Assembly: GCA_033439255.1 (NCBI GenBank)
Contig: JAVRDV010000019.1
Coordinates: 62,001-126,000, forward strand
Direction of reading: 5' to 3'
Origin: Hericium rajendrae
Taxonomy: Eukaryota > Basidiomycota > Agaricomycetes > Russulales > Hericiaceae
DNA length: 64,000 nt
The notes below the pieces were generated by a model that made no database searches, had not been told where the DNA came from, and saw only the letters and a program-made list of their open reading frames with translations. Shown piece by piece: positions 1-11,975 of this stretch. How positions within the stretch are numbered: the stretch's first letter is position 1; each line of letters starts with the position of its first letter. Made by a program: the position numbers and the translations under genes.

Positions 1-560
1 GTCACAGCAGTCGTATAGCAGTAAAGAAGCAATATTAGACACTCTTTGATTTGATCCTGAATAAAATCTCCAAATTAGTGACACCTCTGTAGTTCAACAC
101 AGAAACCTACTAATACGAGACTAGGGCGTGATAGTCGAGCTTCTAAAGATTCAACCTCGCTCACTAGAATTCGATCTGCGTCTTGAATGGTTGTAGCCGA
201 TTCTACACGACGCACGAGCCTATAATGCTCCCTGCTGGTTGCACCAGATGATGAGAAGGGGACGTCCATGGCGTCGCACACTATGACACGTTGGGTGCAG
301 GACGCTGAACGCTGATGTGCTGAAATACCAGTGCCCGTGAGCGCATGAAGAGAGCTTGCCAAACCAGAGAGAGCCCAAAGTACGGCGCCAACGCGTGCTG
401 CGCGCAGCACATGACATGCGCGCTCAGTTGGGCGGCCTCGGTGCGGCAGCCAGCCTTGTATCTCGTTCTCGTTCCTTTCGCGCATCGCTCTGTGTAAGAG
501 AAGAAACCAGTGGCTGGCGAAGGCTCCTCTCATTATCATCAGTAGGATTTCGAGTTCGAC

Positions 561-1796
561 ATGGCTTCTGCAACCGCAACAGCACACTCGTTCAACAAGA
601 TCTTAAATCAACCGAGATCTTCATCGAAAGCGCGTTCAGCGCAAGATACAGAAGAGGCCGTTAAGAAGCTGAGGCGGTTAATTCTTATCGAAGGAATTCC
701 ATCTGCCGTTGTGAGTCCACTTCAGAGCCTTGAGGAACTTGACAGACCCTAAGCCCGTTCAGGACCCAACACTACGACCGCGGATATGGAAGATATTCCT
801 ACGCGTCAACGAACTGCCTGCTGATACATTTCTTGAATATGTTGGGCGAGGACCATGCGAAGTCCGAGAGAAGATACGCAATGATACGTTTCGGTGTGTT
901 TTGTTGATTTTGTTTCCGGGCATTGGAAGCTGACTCTTAGCAGGACATTAGCTACAGATCGTGGTTTCAAGGAACGCGTGAGGGAGGACATGCTGGTTCG
1001 ATTGCTCGACGCCTTCGTCTGGCGAAATCACGGTGAGCTTCGTGGTCGTGATGCTCGTCAACTCTGGACTGACCGGTTCGCAGATCGACAAGAAAGCCAG
1101 CAACTAGGTTTTACATATGTTCAAGGGATGAATGTCCTCGCCGCACCATTCCTCTACACCATGCCGTCTGAGGTGGAGGCATTTTTCTGCTTTGCTAAAT
1201 TCATCGAGGAGTCATGTCCTTTGTACGTTCAACCTACACTAGAGGGAGTGCACCGAGGCCTGAAGGTAACGCTTATCCCTTCTATCTGGCTGTACATTCG
1301 CTGAATGGATATTCATGCAGCTACTTGATCGCTGTTTAAAGATCGTAGATCCTGGGCTGTATTCTTATCTTCGGTCAAAAAATCTCTCCGCCGAAATATA
1401 CGCTTTCCCTTGTGAGTACCCTGGCTATTCCAGCAAATGACGTATCCTAACATTCTGTGCAGCCGTCCTCACTCTCTGCGCGTGCACTCCGCCGCTTGAC
1501 CAAGTCCTCCAACTATGGGACTTCCTCCTTGCGTTTGGTGTGCATCTGAACGTACTGTGCGTCATCGCACAACTACTTTTGATGCGCGAAAAAGTCATGA
1601 ACTCGTCTTCGTGCGTATCTTTTTTCTGGTGCCTTTGATTTCGTACTAACGTTGTTCCAGGCCTATGCGTCTGCTTCGCACGTTTCCTCCGCTCGAAGCT
1701 CTTCCGGTCATCGGAATCGCTGTGACTCTTGTGCGTGATCTTCCCGCCGAGCTGTATGACGAGCTCGTGCGTCATCCGTACGAAGTCATAGCCTAG
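561..1796 (+). CDS. BUB2: Bub2/Cdc16-type TBC-domain GTPase-activating protein
   Basis: Six exons (561-710, 763-893, 944-1265, 1321-1411, 1463-1610, 1661-1796) joined by 50-55 nt GT-AG introns give about 325 residues, close to yeast Bub2 (306) and fission yeast Cdc16 (299). Both TBC signature motifs are visible: IRNDTFR, which carries the arginine finger, and YVQGMN, which carries the glutamine finger. The domain fills nearly the whole protein. In yeasts Bub2 pairs with Bfa1/Byr4 at the spindle pole body and acts on the Tem1/Spg1 GTPase to restrain mitotic exit and septation; that role is taken from the family. The start is the first ATG in frame with the first exon. The last intron has a textbook TACTAAC branch site near 1643. 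The gene converges on the carboxylase gene downstream. Confidence 0.9.
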
Positions 1797-2254
1797 TCTC
1801 CTGCCTCGTCTTCTCCGTCACCTTTCTGGCCGCACACCTATACCGTACTTATGCTCGCGCATCTTTTCGCTTTTTGTTTTGTTGCTGTCTTCTCGATATC
1901 TTCAATGTCTATGTCAACACCCATGTACAGCAGCACACACTATGTATCCAGGTATTTATATCGTTTTGTTTCCATAATTAATATCATCTCGTGCTGGCAA
2001 CGTGTTATCAATGCTGAACTTGACGTTTTCGCCTCAAGCAGCCGTGCCTAGGGACGACGATCCTCGGTGATGTTGATGGGCACGATATGAATTGAAAGCA
2101 TGACGATCTTTGATTCTACAGGTGTTGGTTTGATCATTGGCCCGTTCACGAAGACATTTTCAATCCTCAACAATATATGGATTATGTAGCTTTTCGCTGG
2201 CTGATCTTCCTGGTTTCAATCACGGTAAATACATGGAATGTTCTCACGGCACAG
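1797..2254. other. Convergent intergenic region
   Basis: This stretch lies between the stop codons of BUB2 and the carboxylase gene and must hold both 3' ends. It is relatively AT-rich in the first half. I see no further gene. Confidence 0.5.
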
Positions 2255-4587
2255 CTACATTCGATACACGCCAAACCCTTTGCCATCACCGTCCCAAGTT
2301 GCGGTACTCCCGCGACCGGACCGCTGGCGCGCAGCCAACGCGAGACCGAGACCGACGACGTCTCGAGTATCCGTCGGTTTGATGATGCCATCATCCCACA
2401 ACCGAGCTGTAGCGTAGAGCGAGGACGATTGCGCCTCGATCTCAGCTTTAAGAGAAGCGTGTTGTGAAGGATCACTGACATAAGAAAGCGATGAGGCTCG
2501 GCAGAATGAAAGTGCCATGATCAAACCTACCGCGAGACGGTCTGCATGACTTGCGATAGCTGACCAGATCCCATGACTGACACTTTCGCGTTCTGACCAA
2601 GATCAACAGCATCAATAATCTATCTCGTTAATGTTCAAATGCCACTTACCGGCCACATCCACAGGAAACGTGGTGAGTACTAGTTTAGAGATTAGAATTT
2701 CACAGCCCCGATGACCCATGAAAGACTTACGGCACGACCAGCCATTCCTGATCGACTGATCAGCGAACATTCTCCCGTCAGAATCAAAGCCACTTACCGT
2801 AGTTACCAGCACCGAAACTTCCGCCCACCACGACAGTCAACTTGGGTACATCGGCGCATGCGACAGCTCTGACCATCTTTGCGCCATCCTTCGCAATGCC
2901 ACCTTTCTCTGCCTTCGAGCCAACCATGTATCCTGTCACGTTGACCAGGAAAAGCAGGGGTATCTGTCGCTGTGAACACAGCTGAATGAAGTGTGTCGCT
3001 TTCAGTGCCGATGGAGAGAACAGAATGCCATTGTTGGCGACGATGCCAACTGGGTATCCATGAATGTTTGCAAAGCCCTAATCTAGCTTAGACCAGGTTC
3101 AGAAGTTGGATCATTGCTGCTGCGTACCGTGACAATCGTAGGCCCGTATTCTTTCTTGAACTCTCGGAATCGGCTGCCATCAACGATGCGCGCGATCACG
3201 TCGCGCATGTCGAACGGTTGACGCAAGTCAGTGCCAACGATGCCGTGGAGCTCGGATGCAGAGTACAGGGGATCTTCTGCAGGTGCGGGAGGCTATGAAA
3301 TGCTGTGAGTTCGAGAACGTGACACACTTCATCCGGCTCTTACTGGGACTTCTCTGCTGCCCGCGTTCCCGAGATCGCTGACGATTCCCCGCGCGATGGC
3401 AACGGCATGCTCGTCATCTCGGGCTAGGTGATCTGTCACGCCGCTTTCGCTTGAGTGCATCTGGCCGCCCCCGAGGGTCTCCTCGTCGACCTCCTCGCCA
3501 GTCGCAGCTTTGACGAGCGGAGGTCCCGCGAGGAAGATGCGGCCTTGCTCTCGGACTATGATATTCTCGTCTGCCATTGCAGGGACGTATGCCCCGCCTA
3601 TACGCGGTCTTCCTAGTACCAGTTGTCTTTCATAAGAGGCCAAGGCGTGCACTCACCGGCGACGGATATTCCGTGTACAATCGCTATTTGGGGTATTCCA
3701 AGAGCTGACATTTGAGCCTACATGGCATGGGTGAAGGAAGCTTGTCACAATTCAAACTACGGACCATATTGTAGAAGATTCGGCCAAAATGCTCCTTGTC
3801 TGGGAACACCTTCAAGTTGCGTCAGTTCCGAAGTCATCAGTATTGTTATAGTGTCGATGCAGACTTACATTGGCCTGATGTGGAAGCGCAGCTCCGCCAG
3901 ATTCAACTGCGTCCATTCCAGGTGAGAAAAATGGAGATTGTGTAGGTCACGACGCCCTTAGTACGCACCAACATAGACACACGGTAGGCCGTGTTCTCTT
4001 GCAATTTCCTGCGCTCGCAGGTGCTTCTTAACCTAAGTAGATCTGAGCCTCCATAGATGCGTCGAAATCGAAGAGCCCAACCGTGAGAGGATAGTAGGAT
4101 CCACCTTTGACAGTTGCATCATTTACCACCACCATACACTCGCGGCCGGATATCCGGCCAATGCCAGTGACGATTCCTGCCCCTGGTACACTTTCGGGGT
4201 ATACATCGTGAGCGGCCAAAGCAGACAGCTCGAGAAATGGCGTATGGGGATCCAGGAGAAGGGCAAGGCTGCGAGAACATGCATCAGTCTCTTAAACTCG
4301 CGATAGCAAACAAGCCATGTGGAATCCGCGGACCGTTCACGAGGTAGCTTCTTGCCCTTGCTTCGCATTCGCTCTGCCGCCTTCGCGCCGCCTCCGAGTC
4401 TCGCAGCCGCAGTCTTTGCCTCCAGATCAGCAATCACCTCATCCATGGCCTTCGCCTTCGCCTGGAATTCTGGTGAAGAGGCCGAGATGAGGGATGGTAG
4501 TACGGATGCATGGTATGATCTCTGCACTACTGACACCTGCGTCGCGCGCCGGCCTGCGCGAACAGCATTGCGAGTGACAAAATGCAT
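2255..4587 (-). CDS. MCCB: Methylcrotonoyl-CoA carboxylase beta subunit, mitochondrial
   Basis: Carboxyltransferase subunit of the biotin enzyme that carboxylates 3-methylcrotonyl-CoA in leucine breakdown. The N-terminus is basic and Ser/Arg-rich, as expected for a mitochondrial presequence. Then follow the family blocks [103 protein letters not shown] and [10 protein letters not shown]. The gene has many short introns. Exon 1 is 4334-4587 and exon 2 starts at 4268. Two micro-exons near the 3' end (2731-2747, 17 nt; 2650-2679, 30 nt encoding [10 protein letters not shown]) are needed to complete the conserved C-terminal block. The reading frame looks intact to the stop at 2255. The main alternative, propionyl-CoA carboxylase beta, fits less well because of the LPRER/FLELS type N-terminal block. 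Confidence 0.88.
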
Positions 4588-5091
4588 CCTGCCGCAGAGA
4601 ATGAACGGAGTTTGATGTCAACGCCTGCAGCGTTGTCGAAACAGTCGCGCTCAGCGGCCGGGTCTTAGAGCCGCGTCGAGGACGTGACCTTCCCCGCATT
4701 ACGATTATGTCATCACTGACGCGGAGGCAAAACCCTAGCAACCGTCGCGGAGCTCAATCAAGTCAAAAGTCATCATTTCATCCAACATGGCGGCCGAGAT
4801 GTCTTCTGGTACCGGTTTTGTCCTCTGATGTTGTCCTCTGGTGTTGTCCTTCTTGCTGTTGTCTTCTGAACGGTCGATAGTCACTGACATCATCCAAGGC
4901 AAGCTGAATAGGTACTGTAAAGTCTCACACGACTCGCATCGGCATGACGCGCGTCCATACGGACAGATACAGACCTATACATATCAGGTGTATGGAGCTT
5001 CCATGGCCTTCACAATCTCGTCCGAGCATCCTCCTTGACTCGTGATTGTCGCTTCCACCGAGACGACCGACTAAAGCCAGCGAGTCGTTTT
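4588..5091. promoter_or_regulatory. Upstream region of the carboxylase gene
   Basis: About 500 bp upstream of the carboxylase start, with a CpG-rich part near 4620-4690. No clear TATA box or tRNA is seen. It presumably holds the carboxylase promoter, by position only. Confidence 0.35.
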
Positions 5092-5442
5092 CTAGACGTC
5101 GGTCCTGAGCGGTCCCGGGCTCGTGTCCTCTTTCGCCGGCGCTTCTTGCTTCCGTCCTCGATGGGAATTGCGAAGCGCGATGACGGAAGTGCGCATCAGA
5201 ACCTCGCGGCTCGCAGCGGCATATGCACCGTTTTCGGTCGTTCTCGCGTTCCTGGGCAGCAGCGCTGCCGCCTCGTCGGGTTCGGCGTCCTCTGCTGCTT
5301 TGCTGGCGATTCTGTGTGGGCTGTCCTTCGACATCAGGTGAATGGGCACCAGCACATCTTCCGCTGCTAAAATCAGCTCCTCGTGGGCCTTCTCCGCCGA
5401 TGTAGGCGTGCTTTGGAAGATTCCTTCCATGTTGGGATGCAC
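5092..5442 (-). CDS. Small hypothetical protein
   Basis: Intronless open frame of 116 codons starting MHPNMEGIFQSTPTS and ending GPLRTDV. Either of the first two methionines could be the start. The composition (Ala, Glu, Ser, few rare residues) and GC-rich third positions look like coding sequence on this strand, but an overlapping plus-strand frame of similar length exists. I recognise no domain. It lies head-on to nothing known, about 500 bp upstream of the carboxylase start on the same strand. Confidence 0.4.
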   Translation of the reverse strand: MHPNMEGIFQSTPTSAEKAHEELILAAEDVLVPIHLMSKDSPHRIASKAAEDAEPDEAAALLPRNARTTENGAYAAASREVLMRTSVIALRNSHRGRKQEAPAKEDTSPGPLRTDV

Positions 5443-6062
5443 CCTTCAGCGTTCAGCAGGTTCTTACTCTTCCGTGGCATGCCACTGGGTACCCCTGATC
5501 TCTGGCCGATTACCGCTCGCTCTGGATAGGGGCTCGAAGGTGCGCCTTGTACATTGGATCATGACGTTTCGGTGGTTCTACTTTAAATCGTGTTTTATAT
5601 GTGGTAGTTATGTGTGCTATTGAGCAGGGCAACCCATCCCGAATGACAAGTACGCAAACCAGCATTCATCTTCTCCAACAATATGAGAAATGCAAATGTA
5701 TCCTCATTTCAGGCATGAAGATACGGACCGCCTCTTTGTCAAGCGAGCAACAAGAACATTTGCCAAGGCACCTCTGATCGCGGATGCTCGTTCGCGTCCG
5801 CACCTACGGACGCCTCGTGTGCATCATTAAAAGATTGTTAACCCGCAGTTCCCATGACAGTCACGTCTATTTTACGTGCGCAACATGCTGCACGCCCTGG
5901 ACTTGTGCACAAGTGAGCATGCACCCCCGCCCGCTGGCCCGGTGACGACTTCTTCTGACTCTAAAAAGTAGCGTCGTCCGTATCGTGGCACGTCGACACT
6001 GTTACGCCACCAGATCTCTTCGGGATGTCCATGCTGCTGCAGCGCTCGCTTTGTGAACCCAC
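5443..6062. other. Region with no recognised feature
   Basis: No long frame, repeat or RNA gene stands out in these 620 bases. Confidence 0.4.
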
Positions 6063-6353
6063 ATGGACTTACCAGGATGCAACCTGTGCTTCGGACGAAT
6101 GACCATAGACGATCTTATCAGGGCATGTGGTCCCCCGCCCGATTTTACCTTCGAATCTGGACTTGCGCACTCAAAATGCGCTGGGCAATATATCTTGTTT
6201 CTTTCGAAGCGCGGATTTCTGACCCTCATGTATCTGCAGCGTGGCGTCCGGCGCGATCGACAGATGCTCTCGGAATGGTACTGTGTGGATTTGGAGGCCA
6301 CACGCAAGGCTCGTCCCACCCTGGCTCCGGTTGATCTAAAAGCTGACGCATAA
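6063..6353 (+). CDS. Hypothetical protein or exon (weak)
   Basis: Open frame of 96 codons starting MDLPGCNLCFGRMTIDD and ending VDLKADA. It contains CNLC and further cysteines (AHSKCAGQ, WYCVD), and it has protein-like composition. No domain is recognised and no clear splice partner is seen. It may be the last exon of a gene or a short relic. Confidence 0.3.
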   Translation: MDLPGCNLCFGRMTIDDLIRACGPPPDFTFESGLAHSKCAGQYILFLSKRGFLTLMYLQRGVRRDRQMLSEWYCVDLEATRKARPTLAPVDLKADA

Positions 6354-6433
6354 GTACTTTTTACCTCTGGTGTTTTGAGCCGGATGGCTGAGTGTGTTTA
6401 TCACGGGTCAAAAAATGCGCGGTGAGCTTGGCA

Positions 6434-7161
6434 TTAATGGTCATGAAGCCACGGTGATGACGGCGTACATATCCTCTTATAAATCGCGCGATTTCTTCGT
6501 ACTTGCGATGTTTCTACCATAAAGCGCGTCATACCACTGTGAATAAGCTCCAAATGCACAAATGGTACCAGAGCCATGCAGTTATCTCGCTTGCAGTTCC
6601 ACTGCACCGCGCGTCGATATGAGTACTGATGATTGTTCGAGAGGTTATGGCCAGCATGCCTAGGGCCGAAGCGATGCAAGCAAACTGGGGATCTCGCGCA
6701 CAGTCCCGCCGACGCATCTAGCGAACTGCGACTCCCCGCACTCTGATGACAGCCGCAAGAGCTCGGATCAGTTGCATCGGTGCGTGCGGGGGCCCAAGCT
6801 GTGTCAGTTGTCGGTGCCTCCAGACTTACGGTATGTCGCGCACCTTCGCACGATGAATCAGGATAGGAATGTGTAATGTGCAGCTTCCCCTCAATAGACA
6901 GTTCGATCGCGAAGCTCGGAGCTATCTGAGTCGTGGACGTTCGGCGATATCGTGTAATATAATACCGAGAGCCCGCAGCAGCTCGTAGCGGAAGTGCGAG
7001 TTCAGCGCGCAAAGCTCAGGCCGCCCTGGAGCAGGAGTTGACATGGGGATAAAACATTGCAGCGACATGTACTGAGGTGCACAGAGCAGAAAAAGCAGGA
7101 TTCCACGACCACTTTGTCTTCTGCCATCAATCGCGCTTGAAAGGAGAAGCGTAGTAGCCAA
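6434..7161 (-). CDS. Possible multi-exon membrane protein (weak)
   Basis: Minus-strand frames change between 7161 and 6434 in a way that could reflect introns. One segment is RGILLFLLCAPQYMSLQCF. A second is PSFAIELSIEGKLHITHSY, running to a good GTAAGT donor at about 6832. A third is FACIASALGMLAITSRTII, followed by ITAWLWYHLCIWSLFTVV. The first and last look like transmembrane helices. The exon structure was not resolved and no family is recognised, so a degenerate gene is equally possible. Confidence 0.22.
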
Positions 7162-7587
7162 CGTTTCAGAACATTTCTAAGGAAAGATCAATCAGCAATA
7201 ATCGTAAGATCAAAATACAGTGATAAGCAGTCGGCGTCGGCACTGTAACAAAGCCGTTCTTGAAATGTCTATCAAGCTGTGCAAAGGATTGTTATTAGTC
7301 AAATACGGTCTAGGATATCTTACCAAGTTCTAACGTTGAAATGCGCCAATGACCCATGGCTAGTTTGCTTGACAATGAAACGCGGCTGTCTCGACAGGAT
7401 CTCAATTCAATGGCTCACCATACAAGGACAGGTCGGCGGTTCAGCCACGCAAGCTGTTGTTCGTCAGTGTAACATCAATCTGGGAAGAATTGTAGGCTTG
7501 CATGTCTCGACAAGAGGCATCGCTGAGAATGGTTGTCGAGGCAAAACACGTGTCGGCGGCAAATTTGCGCTGCGGTGAGATGGGCAC

Positions 7588-7893
7588 TCAGACGTCGAGA
7601 TTCGCTGACGCGAGGCGATGCGGCTGATGATGTTCAGCCTGTGCGGCAGGCAACAGCGGGGCCGGCGATAGACCGGCGGCATCCTCGAGGGAGGAATGGA
7701 AGTCCGCGGTGTTATGCGAAATGAGACAGAAGACCCAGGAAGGCCCGTCAAGGACGAGTACAGAAGGATGACGCAAGTAGGGCGGGACCGGCCTAGTACT
7801 GCAGATATAGGATGGAGACGATGCCTCCGAATCAGTGGTATGTACATGGATGAGCGGAACGTGAGATGAGTTGGAAGTTGGCGTGCAGATCAT
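7588..7893 (-). CDS. Hypothetical protein or exon (weak)
   Basis: Open frame of 101 codons beginning MICTPTSNSSHVPLIHVHTT and ending LASANLDV. It has no recognisable domain and no hydrophobic segment. It is the best frame in this interval, but overlapping frames exist on both strands. It lies divergently about 700 bp from the bHLH gene. Confidence 0.25.
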   Translation of the reverse strand: MICTPTSNSSHVPLIHVHTTDSEASSPSYICSTRPVPPYLRHPSVLVLDGPSWVFCLISHNTADFHSSLEDAAGLSPAPLLPAAQAEHHQPHRLASANLDV

Positions 7894-8614
7894 GGCTTCG
7901 ACTAGGGCAGGATCGTGATGGAGATATATAGGGAGCGAGGGTTTCTGTGGGCAAAGAGCATGGCATGGTGGAAAGTTCCGGAGATGGAAGGGATCATGAG
8001 ATAATGGATTGACGGAGGAAATACTGGAGAGAAATCCGAATGGGTGGATGCACGTGAGTGATGGCGGAGGTTGAAGTTGATGGGGTGGAGTTGTAAAACG
8101 GTAACAAGTAGACGTTGTCCTCCTCCTCCCCCCTCGCCATCTTTATGGTCCTCTGAGCATCTGCCCTTCCCCTTTGCTCGTCCCCTCCTTCTCTTCCGAC
8201 ACCCCTCGCCGTAACAAGGATAACGCCTGGTGTACGTTCCCCCGTCTCTTCACGTCCTACCACCGCTTCAACCCTTATCTCCAGATCCTCGCGACCCTTG
8301 CCGGCTTCTCTACTCCCGCCATCCCCGAAGGACCAGCAGCACGCTTGAGCTCTGCTCGCGACTGCAATTTCTCCCCTGTCGATCCACCTTCCTCTTTGAC
8401 GCCCTTCGCTTGAGCCCCGCTCGCGACTCCATCCTTCACCTGACAGCATCCGGATTCCGCTGAGCTTCTGCATCGCGTACCCGTTCTGTCTGCCTGGCCC
8501 CGCCCCGCATCCTGCCAAAAAACGTTCTCTTGCTCTCGGGTCTCATTTATCACCAACTTCATAGACATCCTTCGCTCGTGCTTGCTTTCCCTGTCGTTTA
8601 TTATACCAATCGCA
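7894..8614 (+). promoter_or_regulatory. CT-rich leader/promoter of the bHLH gene
   Basis: The plus strand is strongly pyrimidine-rich from about 8120 to 8560 (runs of CTCCTCC and CCCTTCCCC), a feature common upstream of highly expressed fungal genes. Plus- and minus-strand frames here are by-products of this bias. No TATA box is evident. Confidence 0.45.
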
Positions 8615-10035
8615 ATGGCTCTCTCCATCCCCATCCCGTCTTCTCCGTCCTCTGGTCAGTCTCCGTCCTCTGCCGACAGCCCCAACCCTCCGCAGACGCC
8701 TGTCTCGCCTACCAACGCTGTTCAAACGTTGGCCCTGCCTCCTCCGGCCGATCAGGCCTCCGTTCAGAGCGGCAACACCGCTCTCAACGGCTCTGCCGCC
8801 AGTTCCAAACGCAAGCCCTCTCGACGTGCAAACACCGCTGAGCGCAGAGCGACCCACAACGCCGTGGAACGCCAGCGCAGAGAGACGCTCAACGGCAGAT
8901 TTTTGGTACGTTTCATCATCGCTCATGTGACATCTTTTCTGATATCTGTGACAAGGATTTGGCCGCTCTTCTTCCGAACCTGTCCCAAATCCGTCGCCCT
9001 TCCAAGTCTGCCATCGTCAACTCGTCAATCGCCCACATCCACGCCTCCCGCCGTCACCGCCTCATGGCGTCCCGTGAGCTTCGCCTTGCCAAACTCGAGT
9101 CCGATGCCCTCCGTCGTGAGCTTAACGAATGGCGTGACCGCGCCAACCTCCCTCGCGTCGAGGAACCCGTTCGCAGCGAGGCCTTCGCTATGGTTCTTAG
9201 TGGCGAGGTCGAGGTGCTCGCCATTGTCAACGATGACGACGACGACGGTGACGGTGGCTACGGAGATGAGGATGATGTCCCCATGTCCAGCGGGCTTGCT
9301 GGTGCATCGCTCCCCGATGACCCGGATGACCTGCGCAACCCAATGGTCGCGGCATTTGCGAAGAATGCGCCTTTCAACGTAGGCGGATCCACCATCCCCG
9401 GCGCCGGCCACCTTCCTCATATCCTTCCCCGCCCTACTGCGCATGGCGGCCCCATGATTGCCCAGGCCGTTCCCGGCGTTTCTTACGAGAATCCTGCCAT
9501 GGCATCCTTATACGACTCCCACCCGCAAGTGTCTGCCGCTCAATATCCCGGACAGTTCCCACTTGCGGGCATGAACCTTCCTCTCGACGCGGACAAGTCC
9601 AACTGGAACAACCAGCTCCTTGCATCCCAGCAGCTGCAGCAGTTCAGCAGCCAGAGCGTCCTTTTTGGTGGCCCGCAGGGCTCAGGTCCCAGCCCCAACA
9701 ACTTTGGGGCCAACTCCTACTTTCCGGGCATCTCCCGGCAGCAGCACGGCCACGGCGCCCATGGCTATGCTAGCCCCATCGACAGCGACGACACGTCGTC
9801 TGTTGGCTCCGGCCAACACGGCATCCGCTCTCGTGGCGGAAGCATGAGCACCGGCAGTGCGTACGGCAATTCCCCACCGCACGCGCGAGCCCCGTCCTCG
9901 TCCTCCAACCCTGGCAGTTTCGTCGGCGGCGCGTGGGTCCGGGATGACATGGACGGCATGGGCTCCATGAAGCCCACCCACTCCATCGCTGCTGGTGGTG
10001 GCGGCAACAACGGCGGCTTCAACATGATGATGTGA
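8615..10035 (+). CDS. bHLH transcription factor
   Basis: Two exons, 8615-8905 and 8956-10035, separated by a 50-nt intron (donor GTACGT, acceptor ACAAG) placed inside the bHLH domain, give about 456 residues. The basic region and helix 1 read RRATHNAVERQRRETLNGRF. The His, Glu and Arg of the HNAVERQRR block are those that read E-box DNA. After the intron, DLAALLPNLSQIRRPSKSAI forms the end of helix 1 and the loop. Helix 2 runs into a heptad-rich stretch (residues ~125-150) that could be a short zipper. The first 70 residues are Ser/Pro-rich. The C-terminal half is low-complexity (Asp run, Gln- and Gly-rich, Ser repeats), typical of activation regions. It ends GGGGNNGGFNMMM. The ATG chosen is the first in the transcript-like CT-rich leader. 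Confidence 0.85.
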
Positions 10036-10449
10036 GCTGTAGCGCGTTCCTCTTTTGTTTCTCCGCCTGGGTGACTGTTCTCGGGCTTGTATCATATCTC
10101 TTGTCGTCTGTTCCTTCGTCACGCCCTGCATTTCTTGTTGCAGCTGCCGCGCTCTGTCCGAGTTCATCTCATTTTATTTCTATGGTGTAGCTCGCTGGTC
10201 CTATATACCATTCTCCGTGCGCCTCAGCTCGCCCATTTTTCCTCTCCCCTGTTTTATCGCTGGCGCGTCCCGCTTCGCTTGTAGTCCTGTAACTCCTCCC
10301 CACTCGGTCTTTACCAAACTCATGGCACGCTGGCCTACCGGCTTTTTTTTTTGGTTCATAGGTCGTGCACAGTTCCCCGTGTAACACGCTCTCTGATTTT
10401 CCTTTTGCACCGCGGACTAGGCTACTGTGTATTGATTACAGACTGTTAG
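10036..10449 (+). other. 3' flank of the bHLH gene
   Basis: Pyrimidine-rich sequence with no convincing gene. It presumably includes the bHLH 3' untranslated region. Confidence 0.4.
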
Positions 10450-10782
10450 CTACTCGAGATTGAGATAAAAATAATAATCCCCTATGAAACACAACAAGTG
10501 GGCGAAGACGGAGAGCCTGGCTAGTCTCATAGAGGCAGAGTAGACATAGAGGCAGAGTAGACAGGACTCAATGCTTCGTACCTCAGGATCATCTGTCTGA
10601 CGTCTGCTTTTTATGTAGCTTTGGCGTGGAAACCAACAGGAGTCTCCAGGCAGTCCGTTAGTGGGTGTGGGTGCGACTTTGCTGTATGTAAGCGTCCAAC
10701 GCGAACCAGGTCTCGAAACGAAAGGGTCTGTCTCGAGCTCACTCTTCTTCGACAACTCGTCAACTTCAACGTTACCAACCAT
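10450..10782 (-). CDS. Hypothetical protein (weak)
   Basis: Open frame of 110 codons starting MVGNVEVDELSKKSELETD. The first ~75 residues look protein-like. The C-terminal ~30 are hydrophobic (VFAHLLCFIGDYYFYLN) and could be a membrane segment or untranslated sequence read in frame. A small tandem duplication (AGGCAGAGTAGACATAG) lies at 10530-10563. No family is recognised. Confidence 0.25.
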   Translation of the reverse strand: MVGNVEVDELSKKSELETDPFVSRPGSRWTLTYSKVAPTPTNGLPGDSCWFPRQSYIKSRRQTDDPEVRSIESCLLCLYVYSASMRLARLSVFAHLLCFIGDYYFYLNLE

Positions 10783-11339
10783 GTTTACCCCTTCGTCACA
10801 TGCACCATTAGCGTATGCACTTGAGGAAGAATCTCGTCTTTCAGTCTGAACTGAAATGCGGAAGGAGAGCGTCTCTGCGGCATCTGATTCGGGTCGGGTG
10901 GGTTTGTTTCTCCGAGCTCTCCTCTTGACGCGTTCATCCTATAAAACTTTCGATATCGTCTGGTATCTCGTGTATGTACCATTTCATCCATATGATTGAC
11001 CAGTCTTTCCGTCCCAGTATTGCTCAGACTTGGGTTAGCAACATCCCCCGTCCCACCGAACCACGACCACCGCTGATAGCTGCAACAGCCATTATCGGGA
11101 CGGAGGTTTCAGTATATCTTATGCTGGGGGCCGCAATCCGAATCCCGCGGCCTGCAGTCTCAGCTCTGCCGTCGTGCATATACTATAAGAATACCCTCCA
11201 CTCGTCGTTCCACCATCCGTCTCTTGATCTCGTACCTTCACCACCTCTCCCGAACCTTATTTCGTCACCACACATCCTCTCATGGCTAGCTTAGCTACTA
11301 TTTATTCACAGCGGTCTCTGCATAGCAAGCCATCGATGC
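10783..11339. other. Region with no recognised gene
   Basis: Short frames only. The right part (11160-11280) is pyrimidine-rich on the plus strand. No repeat or RNA gene is recognised. Confidence 0.35.
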
Positions 11340-11975
11340 GGTCAACAGCGATTGCTTGCGGACGTCCGTGGATGTTGCTTGCCTCTCAACCTTGTCCTCA
11401 CTGAGGCACGGGTATGGCTCCCGCTCCTTGCACTCACGCCCTCAATACGGCTACCATCGGCTCCCCGCGGACGTTGCTTGCCATTCAAGCGTGCCCTCCC
11501 TGAGGCACTGGTATGGCTCCCACGCCCTAAAGTTCTCAGATTCACGCCATCCATACTGTTGTCAGCTATCGCATCCAGATGTCCGCGGATGTTGCTTGAC
11601 TTTCAACCGTGTCCACCTGGGTACTGGCATGGCTCCCACTCTCCAGTCTGTGGAACTGACTTTGCCTACTGCGGACGTTCGCGGACGTTGCTTACCTTTT
11701 CAAGTGTGTTCTCCCTGGTACACTGGTATGGCTCCCACTCTGGAATTTTGCAATACGGTCACCATTGACAGCTTGCGTACGCGCGCGGACATGGCTTGCC
11801 TCAAATGTGCCATCTTTGAGGCACTGGTATAGCTCCCGCTCCCTGCAGTCCCCAGTATACATGCTATCATCACCAGTGCTTGCCTGCATGCACTCGTGGA
11901 TGTTGCTTACCATTCAAGCGTGCCTTCCTCGCGGCACTGGTAGGGCTCTCGCTCCCTAAGCTTTGTCAAAGTCAT
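11340..11975 (+). repeat. Degenerate ~105-bp tandem repeat, six copies
   Basis: Six successive units each carry the same order of blocks: CGCGGACGTTGCTTGCC, then TTCAAGCGTG, then GAGGCACTGGTATGGCTCCC, then a variable AT-richer tail. Copies begin near 11349, 11460, 11575, 11665, 11775 and 11885. Copies are diverged by substitutions and small indels, so the array is old. Open frames running across it are frame-shifted between units, so it is not coding. Confidence 0.75.
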
